Of a stretch of 64,000 nucleotides of DNA, positions 17,505 through 26,372 are shown in pieces. The notes below the pieces were generated by a model, which saw only the letters and a program-made list of their open reading frames with translations, was not told the origin of the DNA and made no database searches. Every line of letters starts with the position of its first letter. The stretch's first letter is position 1. The stretch spans positions 202,100 to 266,099 of the forward strand of contig NZ_AOLW01000035.1 of assembly GCF_000336615.1 (NCBI RefSeq), given 5' to 3'. The position numbers were made by a program, and so were the translations under genes. Source of the stretch: Haloarcula amylolytica JCM 13557. GTDB lineage: Archaea; Halobacteriota; Halobacteria; Halobacteriales; Haloarculaceae.

Positions 17505-18728
17505 TCACTCACCTCCGAGGGCCACGACGGTTCCGTCCGGCGACACGCTCACGATTCCGCCATCGAGTACCGCCAGTGAGACAGCCTGATACTCGGCCGG
17601 ATACTGCCATACTGCCTCGCCCAGGCGCGTGGTGAACGCGGTGAGGCCATCATCACTCTGGAACGTGAACACAGCGTCGTCAGCCGCGGCAGTCACCGCA
17701 CCACCGATATTGATTTCCGAGCACCACCGGGGAACCGGTGGCCCGTTTTCGACGCGGTCGAAGGCGAACGTCGCGCTGGATGACTCACCGGGGCGCTCGA
17801 TTGCGTACACGCTATCGGGCGTCACGACCGGAAATTCGAGTGACCGTCTGTCGTCGAGACGCCACTGCTCGGTCCCGTCGGTGAGTGACCGGCCTATCAG
17901 GTCGCCGTACGTGCCGCTCACATAGACGGTCCCGTCAGAGACGACGGGGTATCCCGAAGGTCGGTCCGAGTGTTCCCACTGGACCTCGCCGGCTGCGGCA
18001 TCCACTGCCGTTATCTTCTCACCGGCGATGACGACGGTACTGTCGGCCACGGCCAGCCTCGTCCCGTCGGCGGTCGCCGTCCACTGCTGGCGTCCGTCGT
18101 CGGTCGCAAATCTCGCTACCCCGTCAGTCGTGGGAACGAACAGGGCGTCATCAGTCACCGTCGGAACGCCTGCCCCGACTGTGTCGGTGTTTCGCCACGC
18201 GACGGATCCATCTCCAATCTCAAGCGCGGTGACACTGTCTGCTGTAGCGAGAAAGACGCGATTGTTGGATATTACCGGCGGCGCTGGTTCGTCTCCAAGG
18301 TCGACCACTGACGGGACTGTCGCCGGTGTGAGATCGCGCCGCCACTGTTCTGTACCGTCACGGAGCGATAGGGCGACGACACCGGTCGCCGTCGTTAGCA
18401 CGACAGTTCCGTCGGCGACAACCCCCGCGCTTGCACCGGTGGTTTCACCGTCACCAGACGATGTTGAAACATCTGCGTGCCATCTGACCGACGGCGTCGT
18501 GGTTTCCATCCCGACTGGCGCATAGCCCGTGTTCGTCGCGTCGAACCGCGGCAACGGCCACGAGCCGTCGGGCACTGTTTCGAAGCCGGCGCTGTCGATA
18601 CCCGGTTCGACTGTATGCGATGGGTCTGGTGCGCCGTCGTCAGGGCACGACGACGAACAGCCAGCGATGCTGGCGACTGATCCGGTGGCGACCATTCCGA
18701 GGAATGTCCGCCGCGACCTGGAGGGCAT
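17505..18728 (-). CDS. PQQ-type beta-propeller lipoprotein
   Basis: A 407-residue exported lipoprotein. The start has a twin-arginine motif (RRTFLG) and a lipobox ending in cysteine (SIAGC, C24). The mature part has repeated blades of the PQQ-like type with the recurrent W-R and DGTEQW elements (LRDGTEQWRRDL, GDGSVAWRNT, LTDGTEQWRLDD). Such proteins are enzymes or, more often in haloarchaea, extracellular scaffolds of unknown role; I see no cofactor site that would prove dehydrogenase activity. A TATA-like string at 18750-18758, about 26 bases upstream, suggests a leaderless transcript. Confidence 0.85.
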   Translation of the reverse strand: MPSRSRRTFLGMVATGSVASIAGCSSSCPDDGAPDPSHTVEPGIDSAGFETVPDGSWPLPRFDATNTGYAPVGMETTTPSVRWHADVSTSSGDGETTGASAGVVADGTVVLTTATGVVALSLRDGTEQWRRDLTPATVPSVVDLGDEPAPPVISNNRVFLATADSVTALEIGDGSVAWRNTDTVGAGVPTVTDDALFVPTTDGVARFATDDGRQQWTATADGTRLAVADSTVVIAGEKITAVDAAAGEVQWEHSDRPSGYPVVSDGTVYVSGTYGDLIGRSLTDGTEQWRLDDRRSLEFPVVTPDSVYAIERPGESSSATFAFDRVENGPPVPRWCSEINIGGAVTAAADDAVFTFQSDDGLTAFTTRLGEAVWQYPAEYQAVSLAVLDGGIVSVSPDGTVVALGGE

Positions 18729-18749
18729 CGACTGCTCGTTCCAATAGCT

Positions 18750-18758
18750 CGATAAAAA
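18750..18758 (-). promoter_or_regulatory. TATA box of the PQQ-lipoprotein operon
   Basis: On the minus strand the string is TTTTTTATC, centred about 26 bases before the ATG at 18728. That spacing matches archaeal leaderless promoters. Confidence 0.45.
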
Positions 18759-18925
18759 ATGTTATTACAATATCGCAATCTGCAGGAATCCCAACCTTCG
18801 GTTTTCCAGAAGACTCACACACATTCTGAGCAACAGTGTGAGAGACTCTCTCTCTCCTATTAATCAAGGCTCACTTCCCGGGAAAATCCAGCAAAACTTA
18901 GTAAATCACTCCCAATAGCGGTTCT

Positions 18926-19138
18926 ATGGCCGAAACGACACTCGCCACAATCGACGAACTGCTGGAGGGCGCTTTCGACGACGTGGACGACCCCGAAGTC
19001 CGATACAAACTCAGAAGTGCGCGACAGCTTCTGCAAGTAGTGCAACAGCGACAGGATATCGTGGACGAAGCCATCGATACTGCCGTCGAAGACGAAGAGA
19101 TCCTGAAAAACCTCCGCGACCTCGGCTACACCGAGTGA
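18926..19138 (+). CDS. Small conserved-looking helical protein
   Basis: A 70-residue acidic protein that should be almost entirely helical (TIDELLEGAFDDVDDPE, then LRSARQLLQVVQQRQDIVDE). It has no cysteines, signal peptide or membrane segment, and I recognise no named family. Codon use is that of the surrounding chromosomal genes, which makes it a credible gene. It sits 61 bases before the MTH865-like gene on the same strand. A role in protein-protein contact is possible but unproven. Confidence 0.65.
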   Translation: MAETTLATIDELLEGAFDDVDDPEVRYKLRSARQLLQVVQQRQDIVDEAIDTAVEDEEILKNLRDLGYTE

Positions 19139-19199
19139 TGCGCTCCTCCTACCGTTGGCACAGAACAAGCCTTTTGTCTCTCTCAACCAAGTCACCGGT

Positions 19200-19463
19200 A
19201 TGACAGACGACACTGCCGAGCAGCTTAGAGCGGAATTAGAGGCGGTTTTCACCAGCGCAGAGTACCCTGTCGAGGAACCGATGGAACTGGTACCAGTTCT
19301 GCCGGACGGCCCGAGTACGACATTCGAAGCAGGGGATGTCCGCATCGGGGTGATGGATTTTGGCACAGAATACGCCGAGTATCAGGACTATCCTTACGAG
19401 ACGGCTGCGGCCCTTATCGACGATCTGATGGCCGGCTTTCGGAAAGAAGGGCTGTTCGACTGA
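19200..19463 (+). CDS. MTH865-like family protein
   Basis: An 87-residue protein resembling the MTH865 family of small EF-hand-like archaeal proteins: a first helix (AEQLRAELEAVFTSAEYPV), the LPDGPSTTFEAGDVRIGVMD core and a last helix (AAALIDDLMAGFRKEGLF). The function of the family is unknown. I choose the ATG at 19200 because the family fold begins there; the open frame upstream to 19155 has no counterpart. It is monocistronic or paired with the 70-residue gene before it. Confidence 0.75.
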   Translation: MTDDTAEQLRAELEAVFTSAEYPVEEPMELVPVLPDGPSTTFEAGDVRIGVMDFGTEYAEYQDYPYETAAALIDDLMAGFRKEGLFD

Positions 19464-19572
19464 GCGGGATTTTCCTCACACCGCTTGACTGCGTGATGGG
19501 TATTCGCTACTTAGCAGTAGCTAACGAAGTCGTGTCGACAACAGCTACAACAGTATTCGCAGTGGGGCTGTC

Positions 19573-19770
19573 TCAGGTCTCTGCGTCGTACCCCGCGTCC
19601 TCCACAGCGGCGATGAGTTGTTCTGTGCTGACGTCGCCGTCGACAGACACCTGTTCGGCGTCTTTGTCGGCTTCAGCGCCTTGGACACCAGCGAGCGCCT
19701 CGATGGCCTCCTCGACGGTCTGCTCACAGTGACCACAACTCATCCCTTCGACGGTCAACGTCGTAGACAT
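19573..19770 (-). CDS. Heavy-metal-associated (HMA) domain protein, copper chaperone type
   Basis: A 65-residue single HMA domain. The metal-binding loop is GMSCGHC with C12 and C15, followed by the helix EQTVEEAIEALAGV. Free-standing domains of this kind carry Cu(I) to P-type ATPases or regulators. No copper ATPase lies nearby, so its partner must be elsewhere. The length is exact for the family and the start ATG at 19770 is unambiguous. Confidence 0.9.
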   Translation of the reverse strand: MSTTLTVEGMSCGHCEQTVEEAIEALAGVQGAEADKDAEQVSVDGDVSTEQLIAAVEDAGYDAET

Positions 19771-20232
19771 AGCAGTTTTGACGAAGGATGCGCAGAACTT
19801 CTGAGTTGCGACTTACCCGCCAGAACAGCACCTAATAATGACATCTGAATGAATATAGTTAAATTCAACAATTCATTACATAGTACTTCTATATTAGATT
19901 GTTACCAATACTTGGCTCTGTGCTCAACACAAGGGAGTATCGAACCCTTTCGGATTCACGCCCAGCGGCGCTCGGCCAGTCTCGCCGATAACGGAACTAC
20001 TCTCAGCATCCGGTTCTGACCGCGCTACAGTAAGTACCGCCGAGGCGTGTCCGTGGCTCGCACAGCCGATTGGCAGCGGGTCTAGTCCAAGAGCGACGCG
20101 GCTGCTGGAACTTTTAAGCGACGGGTGATGGGATTGTCCTGGCCTGCTCAAGTCGCACCACGGTCCGTCGAGCCCGTAACAATCGCTACCGCTGGAGAAC
20201 TGCTTGCGGCCAGTGTGTGACTACAAACTCTC
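19771..20232. other. Intergenic region without a convincing gene
   Basis: About 460 bases between the HMA gene and a Usp gene. Bases 19840-19915 are strikingly A+T rich. The rest is GC rich, with a 75-codon open frame on the minus strand (19924-20151) that has no motif and an unusual serine-rich composition. I see no tRNA or other structured RNA. Confidence 0.4.
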
Positions 20233-20667
20233 CTAGTCCGACTCGGAAATGTCAACAGTGAGTACCGGAACGGACGACTTCGTGACGACCTTCTGCGCTG
20301 TGCTCCCGAGCATGTTCTTTTCGTACTTGTCTGCCTGCGTTCCCATCGTAATCAGGTCGATGTCGGCGTCAGCAACGTACGATACGATGCGGTCTGCTGG
20401 TTTGCCCCGCTGGATAGCTGTCGAGACCTCGATTCCTTCCTGTTCCAGCGTGTCTCGGACGACCGACGTGGCCTCTTCGCCCTCCGTTCGCAGGTTCTCT
20501 AGCACCTCGTCCTGCATCTCGTCATCCATCGACAGGAACGCTCGGTCGTCGACGACATACAGCGCGTGGACGGTGACATCCCGCCCGTCGGCAATGTCGA
20601 TTGTGTGTTCCAGTACCTGCTCCATTGACGCACTCCCATCCGTTGGAACGAGAATATCGCTATACAT
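20233..20667 (-). CDS. Universal stress protein (UspA family)
   Basis: A 144-residue single Usp domain. The first strand is YSDILVPTDGSASMEQVLEH, and the ATP-type signature appears as MGTQADKYEKNMLGSTAQKV near residues 110-130. Usp proteins bind nucleotides and help cells survive stress or regulate partner transporters. The gene is isolated, with a sulfatase-like gene upstream on the same strand 120 bases away. One of three Usp genes in this window. Confidence 0.92.
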   Translation of the reverse strand: MYSDILVPTDGSASMEQVLEHTIDIADGRDVTVHALYVVDDRAFLSMDDEMQDEVLENLRTEGEEATSVVRDTLEQEGIEVSTAIQRGKPADRIVSYVADADIDLITMGTQADKYEKNMLGSTAQKVVTKSSVPVLTVDISESD

Positions 20668-20787
20668 CGTTCGTACAAATCAAGTTGTCACAAACATCCC
20701 TTTCGATTCTGTTCAGGCATCGCAAACACGGTAGCCGTACCACGATTGTGGCGGACGGTGCTCGGTGCAGGCCTGCGTGGCACCGAC

Positions 20788-22143
20788 TTAGAGATAGCCG
20801 AGTCGCTCCAACCGCGACTCGAGGTCGACGTCGTCGAAGCCATCGATATCGTATTCTGCCATTTCGTCCTCCCCGGCAGCGAGTTGGGTGATTTCGAGCG
20901 TCTCACTTTGCTCTGCGGAGTCAGCGACAACGTCCGACGGCGGGCGGTCGATAGGCGTTCCGTCGCTGGGTTCGGACCGCCGGCCCCGTACGACCGCTTC
21001 GTACTCATCCTCTCCCCACGCTGCGCGCTTGTATACGGTGTCACCGGGTCCGTCCCGGTACACGAGCGACGCGGGCTGTCGGAACCGGTCCGGTTCGTCA
21101 GTGTACTGCTCGGCGTACTCCGCTGTCTGCCCGGTCGGTGGTGTCTGGTACGCAGTCGTCTGCCCGTCTGGTGCGACGAACCACCCAGCGTCGTCCGCTT
21201 CGCCGTCGAAGGCGGCCAGGACGGCATCGGGAAACCGTGACAGCGTCGCCAGGGACTCGATTCGCCGGCTCTCGGTCTGCCCCGGCCCTCGGACGACCAG
21301 TGGGACGTGGAACAGTTCCTCCTGTGTGCCCATCCCGTGCATGACGGCCGGTGGCTCGGTGGCCGCCTGTGGCGGTTCTCCGAACCCGTCACCGTGATCC
21401 GACGTGATAACGACCAGCGTGTCGTCTAAAACGCCGCGTGCTTTCAGGTCGGTGATGACCCGCTCCAAAATAGCGTCAGTCTGTCGAATCGCGCCGTCGT
21501 ACAGCGGTTCGAGTAGCTGCCCGACGCCCGGCGGGAGTTGCTCTCCGTAGACGCTCCACTCCCACTTGATCGGGAGTTCGTCGTGCATTCCCCAGTACAA
21601 GTCCGCACCCCACTCGTCGTAGGCGTCCCGTGTCGCGTACGGCATGTGCGCGTCCATCAGATTGAGGCACGCGGCCCAGGACCCCGTTTGCTCGTCGACC
21701 CACTCAGTCAGCTCGTCGGCGTACCAGAAGCCGTCGACACCGTTGCGTGTCTCGGACGGGTCGTCAACGTCTGTCGAATCGGGCCGTTCCGTGACGACGG
21801 TCTCGAAGCTGTCGCTGAGCCCGGACGGGTGAACCGTGAGATACGGGTTCTCCGTGAACACGCCGGTCTCGTAGCCTTCGTCGCGGAGGAAATCGAAAAT
21901 CGTCTGGCCGGGTTGCAGCCGCTCGGTAATCCTGAGCGTGTGGCCCTCGGACGGGACTCCGGTGAACAGACTCGCATGGGCCGGCAGCGACCAGCTCGCG
22001 GTTGTCCGTGCCTGCGTGTACACCGTCGCCTCACGACCGAACGCTTCGAGAAAGGGGGTGGTCCTGCGTCGATGACCCAACAGCGAGGTGTTCGCCGCAC
22101 GGACACAATCAAGAACGACGAGTAACACGTTCGGGCGACCCAT
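20788..22143 (-). CDS. Sulfatase-superfamily protein without the formylglycine motif
   Basis: A 451-residue alkaline-phosphatase-fold protein. It opens with PNVLLVVLDCVRA (metal ligand D12) and contains the later metal site VVITSDHGDGFGE. The usual modification site C/S-x-P-x-R is replaced by S52-L-P-A-H56 (WSLPAHASLF), so the arginine needed for formylglycine formation is absent. Similar archaeal proteins act on other phosphate or sulfate esters, such as phosphoglycerol transfer or polysaccharide modification. There is no signal peptide, so it is probably cytoplasmic or membrane associated. The substrate is unknown. Confidence 0.82.
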   Translation of the reverse strand: MGRPNVLLVVLDCVRAANTSLLGHRRRTTPFLEAFGREATVYTQARTTASWSLPAHASLFTGVPSEGHTLRITERLQPGQTIFDFLRDEGYETGVFTENPYLTVHPSGLSDSFETVVTERPDSTDVDDPSETRNGVDGFWYADELTEWVDEQTGSWAACLNLMDAHMPYATRDAYDEWGADLYWGMHDELPIKWEWSVYGEQLPPGVGQLLEPLYDGAIRQTDAILERVITDLKARGVLDDTLVVITSDHGDGFGEPPQAATEPPAVMHGMGTQEELFHVPLVVRGPGQTESRRIESLATLSRFPDAVLAAFDGEADDAGWFVAPDGQTTAYQTPPTGQTAEYAEQYTDEPDRFRQPASLVYRDGPGDTVYKRAAWGEDEYEAVVRGRRSEPSDGTPIDRPPSDVVADSAEQSETLEITQLAAGEDEMAEYDIDGFDDVDLESRLERLGYL

Positions 22144-22374
22144 TGTCAGGCTTTAGAAGGTGTCCACGGCAAAAGTATGTTCTGTAATCGTGGTTTTCCA
22201 AGATAGCACCAGTGACCAGCCCAGAGATCTTCTACCAGTACGCGTCTGATTTGTCTCTCGCCGCGATACAAGCCGCTCGCGATATTCTCACCACTTCGAG
22301 GCAGTTCGTCGCTGCTGGAGCTACGCTATGCTCTCAAGACGCACTGGGTCGGGCCTCGCGTGAGTATATTTTAT

Positions 22375-22800
22375 ATGGGTCGACAGTCTGGTAACAACAA
22401 CGTGGTCAAATCGACGGTCCGGTTTCCCGAAACGGTGATGGACTGCGTCGAGGAGATGGTAGCGGAGGGCGTCTTCTCGAACAAGTCCGAGTTTCAACGC
22501 TTCGCCGTCGAGTACGTCCTTTCGGAGATCGAGGACTACGAGCCCGAAATGGTTGATTTCGACGAGCTCCAGAAAGAGGTCTTCCAGCACCAGCCGGCTT
22601 CCAGCGGGGCCGAGATGTCGCCGGAGATCAACGAGAACTTCTACGAGAACGCGGCGCGCGTCCGGCAGTTCGCGATTCGCGGTGACATCGAGACGGCAGA
22701 AGAGTACATCGACACTGCGTACCCCGTCACTGACCCCCGCTGTTTGCTCCTCGACGACTTGCTCGAACCCTACCGACAGCGCGAAACCGAAGACGAATAG
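22375..22800 (+). CDS. Ribbon-helix-helix DNA-binding protein
   Basis: A 141-residue protein. Residues 9-50 form a ribbon-helix-helix domain (VVKSTVRFPETVMDCVEEMV, then NKSEFQRFAVEYVL), which binds DNA as a dimer. The rest is an acidic helical region that may sense a ligand or partner. The ATG at 22375 is embedded in TATATTTTATATG, so the gene's own promoter lies further up. It is transcribed divergently from the sulfatase-like gene and converges on the TrxB-like gene. The target is unknown. Confidence 0.82.
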   Translation: MGRQSGNNNVVKSTVRFPETVMDCVEEMVAEGVFSNKSEFQRFAVEYVLSEIEDYEPEMVDFDELQKEVFQHQPASSGAEMSPEINENFYENAARVRQFAIRGDIETAEEYIDTAYPVTDPRCLLLDDLLEPYRQRETEDE

Positions 22801-22865
22801 GTCGTTTCCCGGAGCCGATACTCGGCTCCCTCGTCGCATCACCGGTTGAACTATTCGCCGGCGCG

Positions 22866-23939
22866 TCAGTCGTCGTCAGCGCGGGCCTCTGGCATTGTCT
22901 CCGAGCGTGGCCCGGCGGCGTGTCCCTCGTGTGCCAGCGCTGTCGCGAACAGTTCTTCTGAGACAGCAGGAACGTCCACGTCTTCGACCGCACCCTCGGA
23001 CTCGATGTCGTCGACTGAACGGGGGTACTTCCTGAGGTCTTTGTGGATCGCGATGCCCGCATCAGCGCCCTCACCCATCGCGATCGGGATCTGGTTGTGG
23101 CCCGGCGTGAGGTCACCAACGGCGTAGACGCCGGAGACACTGGTCTCGCCGTGGTCGTCGACGGCTACCGTCCCGTCGTCGTTTCTATCGAGTCCCAGTT
23201 CGTCGGCCAGTTCCGCGTGATAGTCCGACCCGAGCATCGGGAAGCCGCCCTTGTACTCCCGAACGCTCCCGTCCTCGAACTCGTAGGCCGATAGCCAGCC
23301 GTCGTCGTCAGTCTGCTTGCCCGACAGCTCTGTATCGACGATCTCGACCGGGTGATTGTCGAGCATCGTCTGCGTCTCGTCGCTCCACTCGGGCTCCTCG
23401 CCGCGAGTCAGGATGTCCACGTCGTCGGTGTAGTTCAGCATAATCATCGCGACGTGGGCCGCGGCTTCGCCGGTCCCCATGACGAAGACCGGCTCGCCGA
23501 CGAACATGAACGCGTCACAGTGGAGACACCAGTGGAGCCCTTTCCCGGTCCGCGGCAGCGGCGGGTCCGGACGCTCGTCGGCGAACCCGGTCGCCAGGAC
23601 GACTCGCTTGACCGCCAGTTCGCCGTCGCTCGTCGTCACGGTGAACCCGTCCTCGTTCCCGTCGGTGAGCGGTTCGACCGACTCGACGAAGCCCCGCTCG
23701 TAGGTCCCGCCGTAATCCTGCACCTGTTCACGCGCTGTCTCCAGGAACTCGTTGCCCGAAACGTCCTCGGTGACCCCGATGACGTTGTGGGTATCGGTCA
23801 TCATCGCAGCGCGGCCCCCACCGCGGTTGATGACAATCGTGTCCATCCCCAGTCGGGTGGTGTACAGTGCGCTCGTCAGCCCGGCCGGCCCGCCGCCGAC
23901 AACGGCCACATCATAGTCGTACCGCCCTTCGGTGTACAT
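22866..23939 (-). CDS. Thioredoxin-reductase-like FAD oxidoreductase
   Basis: A 357-residue flavoprotein with the FAD site GGGPAG (15-20), a redox pair C138-L-H-C141 and a second dinucleotide motif GTGEAA (155-160). Thioredoxin reductases usually carry C-A-T-C and a NADPH-binding arginine cluster after the second motif; neither is present, so the electron donor and partner may differ. A polar tail of about 40 residues follows the fold. The ATG at 23939 is chosen because the FAD-binding strand starts there. The MITE copy 2 lies just upstream. Confidence 0.85.
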   Translation of the reverse strand: MYTEGRYDYDVAVVGGGPAGLTSALYTTRLGMDTIVINRGGGRAAMMTDTHNVIGVTEDVSGNEFLETAREQVQDYGGTYERGFVESVEPLTDGNEDGFTVTTSDGELAVKRVVLATGFADERPDPPLPRTGKGLHWCLHCDAFMFVGEPVFVMGTGEAAAHVAMIMLNYTDDVDILTRGEEPEWSDETQTMLDNHPVEIVDTELSGKQTDDDGWLSAYEFEDGSVREYKGGFPMLGSDYHAELADELGLDRNDDGTVAVDDHGETSVSGVYAVGDLTPGHNQIPIAMGEGADAGIAIHKDLRKYPRSVDDIESEGAVEDVDVPAVSEELFATALAHEGHAAGPRSETMPEARADDD

Positions 23940-24046
23940 TAACGTAATATACGTGCTCAAGGAATAAAAACAGCAGAACAGCGGCCATCTACACAGCAAT
24001 TCGACGCTGGTGTTACGCTCCGCAAGCGATGCGAACGACAGGCTCG

Positions 24047-24132
24047 CTATAGTAGCCATTGAAAATCAATGCACACCTGATCGCACAACGGCAGTGCGAT
24101 CAGTGGGTAAATCGTTTCAATTGTTACTATAG
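24047..24132. mobile_element. MITE-like palindromic element, copy 2 (intact)
   Basis: An 86-base element with terminal inverted repeats CTATAGTAGCCATTGAAA and TTTCAATTGTTACTATAG (16 of 18 positions pair). Inside is the perfect stem CTGATCGCAC / GTGCGATCAG with loop AACGGCA. It carries no gene. It lies between the rnhA-like stop and the TrxB-like start. No clear target-site duplication is visible in the flanks. Copy 1 is at 15026-15107 in the same orientation. Confidence 0.75.
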
Positions 24133-24142
24133 CACCCCTGTC

Positions 24143-24817
24143 TCACCCAGGGCCGAGGGCCGCGATGTCGGCCCCGACCGTCGCCTGTGCATCAGCCGGG
24201 TTCGGATCACTGTCGGCCAGATGCGTCCACTCGTGGGCGGGCAGCGCCGACAGGTGGTCAGTGATCGCTGTGCTGTACGGCGTCGCTTGCACAGTGCTCT
24301 CTTTGTCACCCCAGATGTGGTTGATGACGGTCATCGAATCGATGCGTATCTCGACCGACTCCGGGTCACACCGTGCCGCCAGTGCCCGCAGTCCGAGATG
24401 GAGGGCGGCGTATTCGGCGACGTTGTTGTTCGTCCGGGAGCCGACCGGACGCCCGAGTCGGGCAATCGGTGTCTCATCGGCCTGAATCACAGCACCGGCA
24501 CCGGCCGGCCCGTTACTGTGTGCACTGCCGTCAACATAGAGCACTACCTGTGCCACGTCGGAGGTAGCCGAGCCCTGCTGTGACGGGGGCGGGCCAGATT
24601 CGACAAGCTCGTCGATTGCGGTCCGTATTTCATCGGCGGATGTCTCCGGGTCGAACAGGCCACCGTAGCCAGCGACGGCAGCATTGATCGCATCGATAGC
24701 GGGGGTGAGTTCGTATCGATACAGGGCCAGCAGCTCGTCGACCCGCGTCGCCAGCGGCGAGAGCGTCTCCGCTGGCAGACGCTCTCTCTCACCTGCTGGC
24801 TGATTGTGACGGTCCAT
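24143..24817 (-). CDS. Ribonuclease HI family protein
   Basis: A 224-residue protein. Residues 90-220 form an RNase H fold with the catalytic acidic residues in YVDGSAHSN, NVAEYAAL, IRIDSMTVINHI and the terminal HLADSDPNPADAQA. It cleaves RNA in RNA-DNA hybrids. About 88 residues precede the domain and are helical and acidic, with no recognised hybrid-binding motif. The start at 24817 avoids a Lys/Arg-rich non-coding stretch upstream. The MITE element begins 11 bases after the stop. Confidence 0.87.
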   Translation of the reverse strand: MDRHNQPAGERERLPAETLSPLATRVDELLALYRYELTPAIDAINAAVAGYGGLFDPETSADEIRTAIDELVESGPPPSQQGSATSDVAQVVLYVDGSAHSNGPAGAGAVIQADETPIARLGRPVGSRTNNNVAEYAALHLGLRALAARCDPESVEIRIDSMTVINHIWGDKESTVQATPYSTAITDHLSALPAHEWTHLADSDPNPADAQATVGADIAALGPG

Positions 24818-24975
24818 CAATAATGCGTAGCTGCGGGTGGCTAAAAGACACTTCGCCGCGATAGGCGAGGGATGGCAGGATGCGTCCCGTGAGTACCGGC
24901 TACTGACGGGTCGGCGTTTCTGATGAACCAATCGGGACCGCAGTTAACAGCACCGCGACCGTAGCTGTGGCTACA

Positions 24976-26184
24976 ATGGACAGACGGACGTTCCTCGCTG
25001 TGAGCGGGCTCACGGCCGCTGGAACACTCGCAGGCTGTAGTGCCCCCAGTGACGACCAGCAAGGGGACGGCGCGACAGCGACGGCTTCCGGACAGGCCGA
25101 CGGTTCAGAGACGGCTGTCGCTGTCGAGACCGTCGCCGACGGACTCGAATCGCCCTGGAGTGTCACGCCGCTGCCTGACGGCTCACAGTTGCTGGTCACA
25201 GAGCGCGTCGGCCGCGTGGTGTTGGTCGATTCGGCCGACGGAACAATTACGCCTGTCACTGGCGCACCGTCGGTGTACGCGAGCGGTCAGGGCGGGATGC
25301 TCGATGCGGCGCTCCACCCCGACTTTCCGGACCCAGCGTGGGTGTATCTGACATATTCGAAAGCCAACGACAGTGGTGAGTCGGCGACACATCTGGGCCG
25401 TGGCCGTCTGAACGCCGCTGACGCGCAGTTCGAGACGTTTGAACAACTGCACGCTGCGGAGCCCTTTGTCGATTCTGACGGGCACTTCGGGTCTCGCGTC
25501 GTGTTCGGCCCGGACGGGTTGGTGTATGTGACTGTCGGCGACAGACAGTTCAAGGACTTCGGGCCCGACCACGTCGCTCAGGACAGGACCAACGAACTCG
25601 GGACCACACTTCGGCTGACGCCCTCGGGTGGGATTCCCGACGCGAACCCGTTCACCGACGACCCGGACGCGGTCGGTTCGATATTCAGCTACGGCCACCG
25701 CAACGCCCAGGGGATGACCGTCCACCCCGACACCGGAGCCATCTGGCAGACCGAGTTCGGCGAGCAGGACGGCGACGAGATCAACATCGTCCAACGGGGC
25801 GCTAACTACGGCTGGCCGGTCGCCGACGAGGGCTGTACCTACGGCAGCGGCGATCCGATCGGCGTCAGCCACGCGGAGCGCGACGACGTTGTTGCACCAG
25901 TGTATTCGTGGGACTGTGGGTCAGGTGGCTTCCCGCCCAGCGGCACGGCGTTCTACACCGGTGACGCCTTCCCGGAGTGGACCGGTGACTTGCTCGTCGG
26001 TGGCTTGGCCTCGCAGTATCTCGCCCGGTTCACCGTCGATGGGCGAACAGTCGAAGAAGCGACGCCCCTCCTCGCCGACCGCGGGTGGCGCATCCGCGAC
26101 GTGGTGGTCGAGCCCGAAACCGGACACGTCCTCGCTGCAATCGACTCGTCGGACGCACCTATCGTGCGACTCTGCCCCGCCTGA
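24976..26184 (+). CDS. PQQ-dependent sugar dehydrogenase family lipoprotein
   Basis: A 402-residue exported lipoprotein of the glucose/sorbosone dehydrogenase (GSDH) family. A twin-arginine start (DRRTFLAVSG) leads to a lipobox ending in cysteine (LAGC). The six-bladed propeller shows the family blocks SRVVFGPDGLVYVTVGD, SYGHRNAQGM and TEFGEQDGDEINI, which hold the active-site and Ca/PQQ-type residues. It may oxidise aldose sugars outside the cell; haloarchaea are not known to make PQQ widely, so cofactor use is uncertain. The ATG at 24976 is used rather than the upstream GTG because the signal peptide begins there. Confidence 0.85.
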   Translation: MDRRTFLAVSGLTAAGTLAGCSAPSDDQQGDGATATASGQADGSETAVAVETVADGLESPWSVTPLPDGSQLLVTERVGRVVLVDSADGTITPVTGAPSVYASGQGGMLDAALHPDFPDPAWVYLTYSKANDSGESATHLGRGRLNAADAQFETFEQLHAAEPFVDSDGHFGSRVVFGPDGLVYVTVGDRQFKDFGPDHVAQDRTNELGTTLRLTPSGGIPDANPFTDDPDAVGSIFSYGHRNAQGMTVHPDTGAIWQTEFGEQDGDEINIVQRGANYGWPVADEGCTYGSGDPIGVSHAERDDVVAPVYSWDCGSGGFPPSGTAFYTGDAFPEWTGDLLVGGLASQYLARFTVDGRTVEEATPLLADRGWRIRDVVVEPETGHVLAAIDSSDAPIVRLCPA

Positions 26185-26372
26185 ATCGAGTGATTCGGCG
26201 ACAACCGTGTGGGCTGGCGACCTGTGTCCGTAATTTGAATTAGTGTTGGAGCGATGCACCAACGGTGATCGGGGCCGTTCTGGTCCCATACTCCCACAGA
26301 TCCCTATCGATCAGACTCGACCAGTGAGGCCGGTACCGCGCCATTTTTGCTTCTGAACCCGCTACACTGGCT

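Noticed and set aside
19924-20151. A 75-codon minus-strand frame.
   Set aside because: Serine-rich and proline-rich composition, no start signal and no recognisable family.
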